From: Orobanche coerulescens
Taxonomy: Eukaryota > Streptophyta > Magnoliopsida > Lamiales > Orobanchaceae
NCBI GenBank assembly: GCA_033398695.1
Contig: CM065815.1
Span: 142,087,001 to 142,151,000 of the forward strand
Length of the DNA stretch: 64,000 nt
Direction: 5' to 3'
Positions 10,161 to 20,098 of this stretch are shown one piece after another. The position numbers and the translations under genes are program-made. The notes under the pieces are model-generated. The model made no database searches. It saw only the letters and a program-made list of their open reading frames with translations, and was not told the DNA's origin. Positions within the stretch are counted from its first letter, which is position 1, and every line of letters starts with the position of its first letter.

Positions 10161-11479
10161 AGCAATAATTAAGTAGATTTAGGTCCCCTTTTATCTTTGG
10201 GTCCTTGGTTATTAGTTCCTTAAGGTGCCCAGATTTGTCTTGCAACAATGGGTTTGTTGTAGGTTTTGTTAGGTCCTCTTTTGCGACATTTACGTGTGGC
10301 GGGCACGTAATCGCTATAAGCATTGTTATTATGCATGTAAAATTGAGAACGTTGGTTCCAGTAAGGTTGTTGTCTGGGGGGAACCATGTTTCTATGACTC
10401 CTGGATTGCCTTCTGGGTTTCTAGTTTGATTTCGAGACCTGTTGTTGGTAAAACTACGGGGCAACTTGTTTACGAGAAAGGTGCCTGGGTTCCTATACCC
10501 AATATTGAGGATCAGTGTATTCTTGATAGTACTGAGGCACATGCTGTTAATGGTACTCGGGTGCGGCCTTCCTTATCCTATGCTGGTGATTCTGTTGGTA
10601 TGCTTGGGGAGCATACTGTTGATGTTGTGCATTGAGTTTTACAGGCTTATGAGGCTGTGCTGTCCGCTGCTTGCGATAAGAGCTTGGTGGCGGAATGGCA
10701 GCCTTTGATTTCTGAGAAGGCACAGTTGTAGCCTTTCCTTTGTCTGTAGGTGCAGCCTTTGGAACTTTCTCGGTCTTAGGGACAGGTTCCACCCCTTTGA
10801 CAAATACCATACTGGTTTTGCTATTGTTGGAAAACGAGTTGTATCATAAGCCACGTTTATCATGGACATGATGTCCAGTGCTCAGGAAGTCTTCCATCCT
10901 CCTAGATGATTTCTTAAATGACTTGAGGATGGTCTCGAGTTCTCCCTCTCAATTCTCGAGAAGTTGTATCTTGGCTTCCAGTAAAGCATAATCATTTGTC
11001 TTACATTGATTATGAGATTTTACCTCATTTATTCAGTTGTAAGTTGATTGCTTGCCATGAGTTTTTCACGAGTGACTTCCTATTTTTGCAATCTAAAGAC
11101 ATATTTTCATAATTGATTTTTAGCAAGTCATTTTCATCCTTCAACTCTAGGTTAGAAAGTGAGAGCTGTAGGTTTTCTTGTTAAGCATCTCATGGGGTTT
11201 TTGAATGGTCCGAAACTCATGCATCATATTTTCAAAAATATGTGATACATTTATAGGATTAACTGAGGTTGAGCTTACCTAATCATCACGGTCATCATCC
11301 TCTTCCTTTGCCATAAAGCACATATAGGCTTTGTCTTCAATTTTATCATCAAAGAAGTCATTGTCGGTGACAACCCATAGGCATTCCTATATTTCGATAG
11401 TTGTGGGTGTGGCTTCTGATTCCCCGATCGGTGCCTCTAGCATATTTCTATAAACACGTCTTTTCTCATCCTTCTTTTG
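10161..11479 (-). pseudogene. Copia gag-protease spacer and gag C-terminal region
   Basis: Degenerate sequence in several frames. 10547-10869 is Lys/Pro/Gln-rich, as in gag tails. 11040-11300 resembles a coiled-coil segment with Leu/Lys/Glu periodicity. 11300-11420 is acidic. No catalytic domain is seen. Plus-strand frames here (for example 10205-10708) are antisense shadows. Confidence 0.5.
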
Positions 11480-11674
11480 TTACTCATCCTCTGGTAGCTT
11501 TTGTACCTTAGGATGAGGACATCTATTTGCATAGTGTCTAGGCCTCCTGCAATTGTAACATATGTTAGAGTCTACAGAAGATGGTGATTCGGAACTCACC
11601 TTCTTGAAGGATTTCGTCTTGTAGGGAGCCTTTTCGGATTTTTTAATGAATTTCCGAAACTTATGCATGAGCAT
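11480..11674 (-). pseudogene. Copia gag zinc knuckle
   Basis: Contains a perfect CX2CX4HX4C knuckle (C-Y-N-C, R-R-P-R, H, Y-A-N-R, C), which binds genomic RNA in gag proteins, preceded by a Lys/Ser-rich stretch. It is an isolated fragment, since adjoining gag is in other frames. Confidence 0.8.
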
Positions 11675-12475
11675 GCCATTTTGTCTTGTGACATGATGTC
11701 ATCATTACTGTTAGCGGATTTGGATGTGCTGGGGGAAGAGTTGTGCCTCCTGTCTGATACAGCGCCCAGTGTTGTAGTCTAGGCAGTGGACTCTTCAGCC
11801 TTTTCTCACCTGTCAATGTCATACTCAAAATCTGAGGTCACAGAAAATGTCAAATGTAGATATATTATTAATATTGCAAGAGACACATAGTTGTGGTCTT
11901 AATGTCCCAACGAGCAAGGAATGATATAAAATTTTTGATATTTTTCTCGTTTTGGGTGTACACTTTACCCAAAACTTCAAGTTCACCGACAATGTCATTG
12001 AATCTGAGATCAAGTTCCTCAAGTGTTTCAGTAGATTTCATTCCAAAAGATTCAAACTGTTGAGAGAGTTTTGAGATTTTATTTTATTTTGAGAACTCAA
12101 TTACCTCACAAATTAACTTGAGTTTTTCCCAGATTTCTTTAGTTGTCTTATAGCTTTTTACCTTCGAGAATGTGCCTTTATCGAGAGTGACAAATAGCGC
12201 ATTCTTGGCGACATTATCCAGATATGGACGCTTGCGTTCATCAGTTATCAATTGTTACCTTTCTAACGATTCCCTTTTTTTCTCAAACATTTCTGCATGA
12301 GGTTTGTCTTCCATCCTAGCAGTTGTGTTAACCTTCATGATTTTTATAGGTCCTTCCTGTATCACCAAGATCATCTCTTCATGCATGGCATCAAAATGGC
12401 TTCCATCCTGATTATCCAATCATCAAACTCATTAATGAAAAATATGGGAACTTTATTGATCATTGATGTATCCAT
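11675..12475 (-). pseudogene. Copia gag, N-terminal and capsid-like part
   Basis: The probable start codon is at 12475 (MDTSMINKVPIFF...FDDW), about 105 bp downstream of the primer-binding site, as usual for copia gag. The frame breaks after about 30 residues. Fragments of the conserved capsid region follow in other frames (K-E-I-W-E-K-L, a T-L-E-E-L-D-L-R-F-like stretch near 12010). Several stops. Confidence 0.65.
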
Positions 12476-12580
12476 GACAATAAAATGGGATGAATGATAA
12501 AGATATGAAATGCAGTTCTCGAATGCTAGTGATTTGGATCGGATTTAGGTTAAAAATGGATTGATTCATTGTAGAATCAA

Positions 12581-12594
12581 CCGCTCTGATACCA
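12581..12594 (-). other. Primer-binding site, initiator tRNA-Met type
   Basis: The minus strand reads TGGTATCAGAGCGG, the standard initiator-Met primer-binding site of plant copia elements, adjacent to the LTR remnant. Confidence 0.85.
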
Positions 12595-12595
12595 C

Positions 12596-12691
12596 TGGTT
12601 GGTCACGATATACTTAACTTACAGCCGAGAAGGGGTCGAATAAGTTGTACTATTTTACGAAGTTTGTTATGCGTTGCAGAAGTCTTAAAGT
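12596..12691 (-). repeat. Copia 5' LTR remnant
   Basis: The last 96 bp or so of the copia LTR before the primer-binding site. It is cut at 12691 by the LTR end of chromovirus A. The five bases AAAGT (12687-12691) are the expected left target-site duplication; its partner would be beyond the right edge of the window. Confidence 0.65.
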
Positions 12692-14037
12692 TGTAACACC
12701 CCAAACTAGGCGGATATTACAGTGCCGTGGACCCCGAACTGGGACCCACCAGGCGAATGAAAATTAATGAATTTCATAATATAATTGTAGTACCGAACCA
12801 GATTATATCATCAATCGCTCCGATGAGGAGTTTCATTACAACACACCTAAGATAATACAGAATACATGTATATTTTATATGAAGATAAAATATACAACAC
12901 TGAATGAAATGAATATTCAAACGGAAGTCTGCAGCGGAAATAAAATGAAGAAAACATGAGTGAATGAAAAGGATCGGCCTCTACTAGTATCATCGAGACT
13001 CTCGCCTTCGCCGTTTTCTTCCCGTGCCTTAGCCTTGCCATGACTCAAAACAACATCCCCAACTGGCCGCCATACGTAACAACAATCCTCAAGAGTTGAA
13101 TAAACAAAAACATGATATAACTTAATTATGAAATGACGCTGAAGAGAGGCATCACAGTACGCCCGTAATGGTATGTGCACGTGCACAAGACGAGTGTCCG
13201 GACACACCCGCCCTTGTACCTAATTAGTCTCACGGATGTACATTACCGTGTGCACAGTCCAATGTGTCGATGAACCCAACACATGACCATCACGTGCCCG
13301 ACTAAAAATCCCACACATCCACACCCGGCCGCGCAATGTGAACCCAGAAGGTCATATGAACAAGAATGACCATGAAGAATATTAATGAATAACAATCTGA
13401 CAAAGTCAAGAATGACTCACCGAGATGAAATGATAGTGAAATGAATGATAGCTCAATGAAATGGTTGGAACCGTCGTTCCTCGTGAATGAAGTGATTAAT
13501 TGACAATTACAAGTCACAATACGGTTAATACATTATGAATGAATTATGATTATGAATGAACAACAACGAAAGGAATGAATATCCTTTTAACCGAATAAGA
13601 ATTAACTTACTCAACCGATGAAGAATGTCCTTCCTCGAACAAACGTCCTACAATGAGATGTCGATCGCTCGAACAACCTTGAATGACAATGACCAACAAT
13701 GCTCAATATACGTATCAAACACGATTATAACCAACTCAAACGTCGATACAACAATATCCAAACTCATAGAGGCATTCTAGCGAACACTTAGCAAACACAC
13801 ATCCTTTGATAATATCCAATTCCAAATATATCGAAACCAACACCAAAATGAGTATTTCAAACCAACAAAATGTTAGGCATATTTTTATGCGCTTTTATAT
13901 CATTAATTTATATCCATTTTGAGCCTAAATCAGCATAAATGAGCTTTTAATGCATTATTTTTATATGTTTTGCAGGAAATCGGAGTCCGGAAGCCGAAAC
14001 GATGAAAAATGGGCGAAAACAGCAGTTTTTGGTCATG

Positions 14038-14217
14038 AGCCGCGGCACCCATGTGCTGAGCCGCGGCACACGCAGGAGACTAGCAGAGTGCCGAGTAAAC
14101 TGTACTCTGTGCCGCGGCACAGATATAGTGAGCCACGGCACAGAAGAAATAAACAGCGCCCAGGCATCCCGCTGAGTGCCGTGAGCCACGGCACAGATAA
14201 AGTGAGCCGCGGCACAC
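14038..14217. repeat. GTGCCGCGGCAC-type palindrome array in U3
   Basis: Six copies of GAGCCGCGGCAC/GTGCCGCGGCAC variants at about 14038, 14060, 14110, 14131, 14182 and 14204, centred on CCGCGG. Two copies have CCACGG instead, the change expected from deaminated methyl-CpG. The 3' LTR has the same array at 17744-17925. It ends about 95 bp upstream of the TATA box. Confidence 0.85.
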
Positions 14218-14311
14218 GGGGCGGTGTTGGTGTACTCCACGCGGGTTTGGGCTGTTTTGGAGCCTGTTCTCGTCCTAATCACACGGACGCGTTTTGGAGG
14301 CTGGGGACTGA

Positions 14312-14319
14312 TATAAATA
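14312..14319 (+). promoter_or_regulatory. LTR TATA box of non-autonomous element
   Basis: TATAAATA in the context GACTGATATAAATAAGC. The equivalent in the 3' LTR is near 18019. Confidence 0.6.
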
Positions 14320-15142
14320 AGCATGGTAGGGCTGCAGAAAGAGGATCGAGGAGAAGGAATTCGGAGGTGGATTAGAGCGAGGGCAAAGAACACAAGGAGG
14401 AGATTTGTGGGCGACGACAAGACCACGGATCCCTACAGTTTTTCTGCATCTTAGTTCCTAGATCTATTCGAGTAGGATTTTGATTGTAGCCGATTTCATG
14501 ACGGTTTGAGTATTTATTATTATTTCGATTTACTCGTTATTCTATTGAATTGGATTCTTCTTACTGTTCTTAATGCTTTTTAATTGTCTGGCCAACAGTT
14601 AATTTGTTTTGAATGTCTTTATGGATTCGGGAGATGAAATTTAGGCATAGTTCTTGTGAGACGAATCATAATTTTCGTGAGATAGGAATATACTCATGCG
14701 AATTGTGAAGCCTATTATTGTGGGAATTCTTGAACTGTTTTAGCTATTAATTATCTAATTCGAATAGGGATATATCGAGTTAATAATTTGTAGTATTTTC
14801 TATCGACCTTGGGAAAGGCTTTAGAATAATTTAGGAATTCCTGGCTTACAATTAATTGAATAAAAGTGAATTGAATTGAATAAATATCATTCTTGATTGT
14901 TTGAGGTGAAAATCATAATCCTACATCCTTATTAGTAGTATTATTATTATTATTAGTATCATTATTTATTAGTTTAGGTATAAATTCCATATAATTGTTC
15001 TTCAAATAAAATTGTGAGTTGACTATATTTTGGTACTTAGTGAAATCAGTCCTCGAGGGAACGATACTTTACTTATCACTTTATTACTTGTTGACACTGT
15101 GCACTTGCGGCATATTGTGAGGGATTTCCCACAACAAGTTTT

Positions 15143-15160
15143 TGGCGCCGTTGCCGGGGA
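15143..15160 (+). other. Primer-binding site, tRNA-Asp type
   Basis: TGGCGCCGTTGCCGGGGA, 6 bp after the LTR end. Identical to the site of the left element and one base different from that of the Athila-like element at 58977-58994. Confidence 0.9.
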
Positions 15161-15341
15161 CTGATTTTTCGCTAATATCAATACCAAGCGACTCTAATTT
15201 TAATTTGAAGTTTTCTTTAGTCTCTTTATTTTTATTATGTTTTCCTTTGAGTATCGTGGCCCTTGGCATTTCATAAATTTCGATGTTCTTAATAATTTGC
15301 CAAATAGGGTCAGTTAGCCCTCTCCCCTAAAACAAAAGACC

Positions 15342-15974
15342 ATGCTTGAACAATGTGTAGACGTTCTCAAAAATCCTGATAGTACCCTTTTTGAGCTAGA
15401 ATGTGCACGTCGTGGTCTTGAGATTCACTATGGTTGTATTCCAGCTCATATATTTAGTAGTGAAGTTGAGGGGGAGGTTGAGAAGAAAGACATGCTAAGT
15501 TTTAGGGTCGATCCCCCAGCACCCGATAATTACATAAAGTGTGATGAGCCTGTAGAAGAAGTTACCATTGATGATGTTTCCCAAGAAATTTCATTAAATT
15601 GTCATCAAACTTCGACTAATAAGGTGAACACTTATGTGCCTAAAATTTTATTAACGGTGCCACGCATAATTTTCCCTGAATCCATAATGGGAGAGATTGA
15701 CCCCATCACTTCTGATTTTGTTGAGGCTGATTCTTCGAGTTCTAATGAGGTTGTTCATGATAAGTCTTTATTATTTACCCATTCGAACTCTGCTTATTTT
15801 TTCATGCCTTATCATTATTATATTCTTCCATCATTTTTTGGTTGTCCTCATAATTACTCTTATTCATTATTTTTGGCAACCGGGCATGAGCCAAAGCCTC
15901 CCTTATGGAATAAGAGGCTTATAGATTGCAAGAAGGGGGCATTTGGCAATCTCCCCAGAAAGAAGCCACGTTGA
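15342..15974 (+). CDS. Hypothetical 210-aa protein of non-autonomous element
   Basis: A single open frame from ATG at 15342, about 180 bp after the primer-binding site, which is the gag position. The N-terminus is acidic/amphipathic, and residues 46-110 are acidic with repeated Val-Glu. A hydrophobic, aromatic patch near residues 150-180 (Y-H-Y-Y-I-L-P-S-F-F) could be membrane-associated or simply buried. The end is basic (RLIDCKKG...RKKPR). No zinc knuckle, protease or polymerase motif. Not recognised. Its stop is followed directly by the two-hairpin element. It could be a diverged gag remnant or an element-specific protein; the intact frame suggests recent expression or selection. Confidence 0.5.
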   Translation: MLEQCVDVLKNPDSTLFELECARRGLEIHYGCIPAHIFSSEVEGEVEKKDMLSFRVDPPAPDNYIKCDEPVEEVTIDDVSQEISLNCHQTSTNKVNTYVPKILLTVPRIIFPESIMGEIDPITSDFVEADSSSSNEVVHDKSLLFTHSNSAYFFMPYHYYILPSFFGCPHNYSYSLFLATGHEPKPPLWNKRLIDCKKGAFGNLPRKKPR

Positions 15975-15987
15975 ATTTTTGTTTGCC

Positions 15988-16037
15988 ACGTCGTGCTCAA
16001 GACGTAAAATAGAGCGCTTGATGGGAGGCAACCCATC
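15988..16037 (+). promoter_or_regulatory. Two-hairpin RNA element after the ORF stop
   Basis: Hairpin 1 is ACGTC-gtgctcaa-GACGT (15988-16005), hairpin 2 is GATGGG-AGGCAA-CCCATC (16020-16037), and GCGCTT lies between them. It starts 13 bp after the stop codon. The same arrangement with different but compensating stem sequences follows integrase at 53607-53559 and 62583-62535 in the Athila-like element. Confidence 0.75.
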
Positions 16038-16840
16038 ATTTTACTTGCTTTCTAGTTAGTTGTTTTTATTTGATTTTTCGTTAATAATTTTCTTTTCTTT
16101 GTTTTGCATTTCGTTTGGATTCGTGTATTCTTGTGGCCCTTATTTCTGTAATTTTTTTTTAACCCCAATGAGTTATTATTCTTCATATTCTAGTCTTGCT
16201 TGATTTAATGTCTATTGTTATTTCATGACTAGAGACTAAGTTTGGGGGTCCCTCGTGATGTTGAGCGTTATTGGACGTATGGACAGTCGGTTCCACTCAG
16301 ACATGCGCTGGCTTTCAAGAAGACATTTGGAATAAGATTCTCTTTTCCTTATCTCTTTTATTTTCACATGAGTTTTATTGTTGATGATGCTATGTGTAGT
16401 GGAATAAATTGAAGCATGCGATAATTGTCTTGATTTTTCTTGGTTATAAATTGTGATTTCATCACTGCCTTATTGTCCTCGCATGTTGTTGATGGCTTTT
16501 GCTAAAAAAGTGAATTTTTCATGCTTCCATGTGTTAAAACTGATGTTACGATACTGAGTTCTCTTGGAAGAAACGGTTGACTTTTGGTCGAGTTGCAGTC
16601 AGCGATATCTGTTTCCATTGAGTATTCATTTAGGTTCGAAATTTTATCATTATTGTAGAAATTTTAGCAGATAAGAAAGGAGACATACGTGTTTTCAAAT
16701 CACCATCTATACATTTGGTTATACATTTCGCATAGCTATTAGTCCAGTAACCTGAGTCTTGTTGGCACTTGGATTGAGTTTAGAGTCGGACAGTTTCTCC
16801 CAAAAAGTCGAGATATTAGTTGTTCTATGATGGGAACTCT
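16038..16840 (+). other. Non-coding 3' internal region with G-tract
   Basis: No gene seen. A purine tract CTAAGTTTGGGGGTCC at 16236-16252 shares its core with the LTR-proximal polypurine tract at 17562-17577. The remainder is T-rich and unremarkable. Confidence 0.55.
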
Positions 16841-17101
16841 AGTAACCGGGGGTATTCACGTGACCCGTTGTTTACTCTCGCGTAAAACAACGACCCTGAA
16901 TAGATTAATAATTTAGAAATACCGCATTACCGATGATGCGAAGCCTAGTAACCGGGGGTATTCACGTGACCCGTTGTTTACTCTCGCGTAAAACAGCAAC
17001 CTTGACATGCGGGAATTGCTATTCGAGTTTTTTCTCCGCTGTAGAGGGGGGCTTAGTAACTAGAAGCATCCATGTACCCCATGAGTGTCTTTTACGTCAA
17101 A
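16841..17101 (+). repeat. Three-unit repeat near the 3' end
   Basis: Units at 16841-16887 and 16947-16993 are almost identical (AGTAACCGGGGGTATTCACG...GTTTACTCTCGCGTAAAAC); a third, diverged unit is at about 17055-17101. The end of each unit can pair GTTTAC with GTAAAAC. Matching repeats occur antisense at 39597-39950 and 60576-60930. Confidence 0.85.
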
Positions 17102-17561
17102 CGGTTCCCCGATGCATGAGAATGGAAATCCACCCTAGGATCATCCCGATGAAATATCCCGAGAGCCGAAACCTAGTGGTTAACTCGAATCATATTATTG
17201 ATCATACATAAGGGAATGCTGTCCTAGGAATAATTTTGATAATGAAACTCTTGAATTTTGCCACTAGACTGTGGGACTGGGCGAATTGGCTTGTTTAATC
17301 TAACCCTTCATATTGACGGTCGGTTAAATTCACGCTTGTTAATCTTTGAGCTTGATTTTCTTCATGAACGATTGATTAGGACTGAAATTGGTTACTTAGT
17401 GGAATCAGTGTCCTGGATGCGACTCACTATTACGATACTTGTACTATTCCTTGAGATTTTCAGGGTAGTATTGATTAGGTTGAGCACTATGTGTTGCATG
17501 ATTAGTCACGATACATTTTGTCTAAAATTGATAATTTTTTGCTTGAGGACAAGCAAAGGCT

Positions 17562-17577
17562 CAAGTTTGGGGGTATT
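17562..17577 (+). other. Polypurine tract
   Basis: CAAGTTTGGGGGTATT immediately before the 3' LTR (TGTTAGG at 17578), the position required for plus-strand priming. 17102-17561 holds no gene that I can support. Confidence 0.85.
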
Positions 17578-18840
17578 TGTTAGGCATATTTTTATGCGCT
17601 TTTATATCATTAATTTATATCCATCTTGAGCCTAAATCAGCATAAATGAGCTTTTAATGCATTATTTTTATATGTTTTGCAGGAAATCGGAGTCCGGAAG
17701 CCGAAACGACGAAAAACGGGCGAAAACAGCAGTTTTTGGTCATGAGCCGCGGCACCCATGTGCTGAGCCGCGGCACACGCAGGAGACTAGCAGAGTGCCG
17801 AGTAAACTGTACTCTGTGCCGCGGCACAGATATAGTGAGCCGCGGCACAGAAGAAATAAACAGCGCCCAGGCATCCCGCTGAGTGCCGTGAGCCGCGGCA
17901 CAGATAAAGTGAGCCGCGGCACACGGGGCGGTGTTGGTGTACTCCGCGCTGGTTTGGGCTGTTTTGGAGCCTGTTCTCGTCCTAATCACACGGACGCGTT
18001 TTGGAGGCTGAGGACTGATATAAATAAGCATGGTAGGGTTGCAGAAAGAGGATCGAGGAGAAGGAATTCGGAGGTGGATTAGAGCGAGGGCGAAGAACAC
18101 AAGGAGGAGATTTGTGGGCGACAACAAGACCACGGATCCCTACGGTTTTTCTGCATCTTAGTTCCTAGATCTATTTGAGTAGGATTTTGATTGTAGCCGA
18201 TTTCATGATGGTTTGAGTATTTATTATTATTTCGATTTACTCGTTATTCTATTGAATTGGATTCTTCTTATTGTTCTTAATGCTTTTTAATTGTCTGGCC
18301 AACAGTTAATTTGTTTTAAATGTCTTTATGGATTCGGGAGATGAAATTTAGGCATAGTTCTTGTGAGACGAATCATAATTTTCGTGAGATAGGGATATAC
18401 TCATGCGAATTGTGAAGCCTATTATTGTGGGAATTCTTGAACTGTTTTAGCTATTAATTATCTAATTCGAATATGGATATATCGAGTTAATAATTTGTAG
18501 TATTTTCTATCGACCTTGGGAAAGGCTTTAGAATAATTTAGGAATTCCTGGCTTACAATTAATTGAATAAAAGTGAATTGAATTGAATAAATATCATTCT
18601 TGATTGTTTGAGGTGAAAATCATAATCCTACGTCCTTATTAGTAGTATTATTATTATTAGTATCATTATTTATTAGTTTAGGTATAAATTCCATATAATT
18701 GTTCTTCAAATAAAATTGTGAGTTGACTATATTTTGGTACTTAGTGAAATCAGTCCTCGAGGGAACGATACTTTACTTATCACTTTATTACTTGTTGACA
18801 CCGTGCACTTGCGGCATATTGTGAGGGATTTCCCACAACA
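17578..18840 (+). repeat. 3' LTR of non-autonomous element
   Basis: 1263 bp, TG...CA, nearly identical to 13871-15136, followed by the CAAAA duplication. Confidence 0.9.
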
Positions 18841-19267
18841 CAAAACAACTTCAATGACATCAATAATCCCATAGGAATCCACAACTCAAGTTAACGACAA
18901 CATCTAATTGAAAACCCCCAAAATATATCGAAGCCAACCCCAAAGTTCATGAAATCCGAAATATACAACCATAAATCCGTAGGAATACATTTATCCAAGG
19001 TAGATAATCCATATCTAACATATTCCAACAACAATCCAAGCTTACAAGAAGAAATTGTAAGGAAAAACCCAAAAATCCGAAATTCTAGATCCAAGAGATT
19101 ATTACCTTGATTTGATGTGATGAGGATGATGAAATTATGATTAATCCGAATGATAAGCTTGAATATGATGATTGACGATTACACCTCGAAGAACACTCTC
19201 AAAATCGCCCAAAACCGCCGAAGAAATGAAGACAAATGACAAATAACGTTAAAGGACTCGACTGTCC

Positions 19268-19275
19268 TATATATA
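19268..19275 (-). promoter_or_regulatory. Chromovirus A LTR TATA box
   Basis: TATATATA, conserved at 25781 and 33415 in the other two LTRs of this family, just downstream (in element sense) of the TAGCG palindrome array. Confidence 0.6.
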
Positions 19276-19283
19276 GCAAATCC

Positions 19284-19850
19284 CAGTTAGCGTGCACTAG
19301 CTCCTGTGCGTAGCGTGTGCTAACGGGTGTACTGGGTAGTCCAGTACCCTCTGTTCGCAACGGTAGCGTGCGCTACGTACCTCTTATAGCGTGCGCTACG
19401 ACCATGTACTTGGCGCGCGCTAACACAAAATGTTAGCGTGCGCTAACGAATTATCTGATGCCCAGTACTGGAGTCCAGAACCTCCTGTTCTCTGATCTGC
19501 TCGCGGTAGCGCGTGCTACACACAGGATTCAGCATGCGCTACTAACCCCGATTAGCGTACGCTAAGATCTACTGGTAGCATACGCTAGGAATTAATCCAA
19601 TGCAGTCCAGTAGCCACTGGACTCTGCCTGATCCGTCCTTAGCGCGCGCTACACCGACTGCGTAGCGTGCGCTACTCCGACCTACTAGCCCGCACTACGT
19701 ACCATTCGTAGCGTGCGCTATTTACAACTCAACTGCAGTCCAGTGCCTTCTGGACTGCCTGTCTTGAAACATACTAGCGTGCGCTACCCGTACTCAATTA
19801 GCGCACTCTAAAGAGAGTACATAGCGTGCACTACTCCTCACACATAGCAC
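19284..19850. repeat. TAGCGYRCGCTA palindrome array, chromovirus A LTR
   Basis: More than a dozen copies of TAGCGTGCGCTA and near variants at 20-45 bp spacing, with (C)AGTCCAG/CTGGACT inverted motifs between them. Orthologous to 25204-25770. Confidence 0.85.
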
Positions 19851-20098
19851 AACTATGAAGATGAAAACGATGATAAACACGGCACGATTCTCCAACTAGA
19901 TTGATGATGAATGACGATTGATACATGATACAATTACATCTGAACGGTGAATACAATGAATGAATATGAGTGACAAGTGATCATTAATGAGTGAAAATTA
20001 CTGAGTGACAATTGCTGAACGATAATTACTGAGTGATAATGATTGAATTACAACCGGGTATTACATACACCCCCCTTAAAAGAGTTTCGTCCCCGAAA

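Larger units (their letters stand above)
7846..12691 (-). mobile_element. Decayed Ty1/copia element, 5' part
   Basis: The minus-strand order gag, zinc knuckle, protease, integrase, RT is the copia order. A 96-bp LTR remnant and initiator-Met primer-binding site lie at its right end, where chromovirus A has inserted. Its left end is lost inside RT at a blunt junction with the Athila relic. Many stops and frameshifts are present. Gag length and motifs resemble Sire-type copia, but clade assignment by eye is tentative. Confidence 0.85.
13871..15136 (+). repeat. 5' LTR of non-autonomous element
   Basis: 1266 bp, TG...CA. Differs from the 3' LTR mainly by scattered C/T and G/A changes and one ATT triplet, which indicates recent insertion. 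Frames of 141-159 residues on both strands occur identically in both LTRs and overlap the palindromes; they are not treated as genes. Confidence 0.9.
13871..18840 (+). mobile_element. Non-autonomous LTR retrotransposon (about 5 kb), complete
   Basis: Flanked by direct repeats CAAAA at 13866-13870 and 18841-18845. The empty site is visible in the homologous LTR at about 26229-26233 (antisense), where the motif occurs once. The LTRs (13871-15136 and 17578-18840) are nearly identical, beginning TGTTAGGC and ending CCCACAACA. The internal region is only 2.4 kb with a tRNA-Asp primer-binding site, one unknown ORF, hairpins, tandem repeats and a polypurine tract. It has no gag-pol. LTR ends and non-coding parts match the Athila-like element at 38023-64000, the likely helper family. 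Confidence 0.9.
12692..20065 (-). repeat. Chromovirus A 3' LTR, interrupted
   Basis: On the minus strand it begins TGTAATACCCGG at 20065 and ends GGGGTGTTACA at 12692, matching the LTRs at 24989-27430 and 32625-37085. Removing the 13871-18845 insertion leaves about 2.4 kb. The 12692-13865 part (R/U5) has only small chance frames; 18846-20065 is U3 with the TATA box and palindrome array. Confidence 0.85.

Noticed and set aside
10205..10708. Plus-strand ORFs of 74-113 aa
   Set aside because: Antisense to decayed copia gag/protease, in several overlapping frames; no supporting motif.
12847..13517. Small minus-strand ORFs (64-96 aa) and their antisense copies at 26719-27314 and 36373-36969
   Set aside because: They recur in all three chromovirus LTRs (U5 region) without conserved length or start; typical LTR chance frames.
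13947..14426. 141- and 159-aa ORFs on both strands, repeated at 17654-18133
   Set aside because: They lie wholly inside the LTR U3 and arise from the GC-rich palindrome array; duplication simply reflects the two LTRs.
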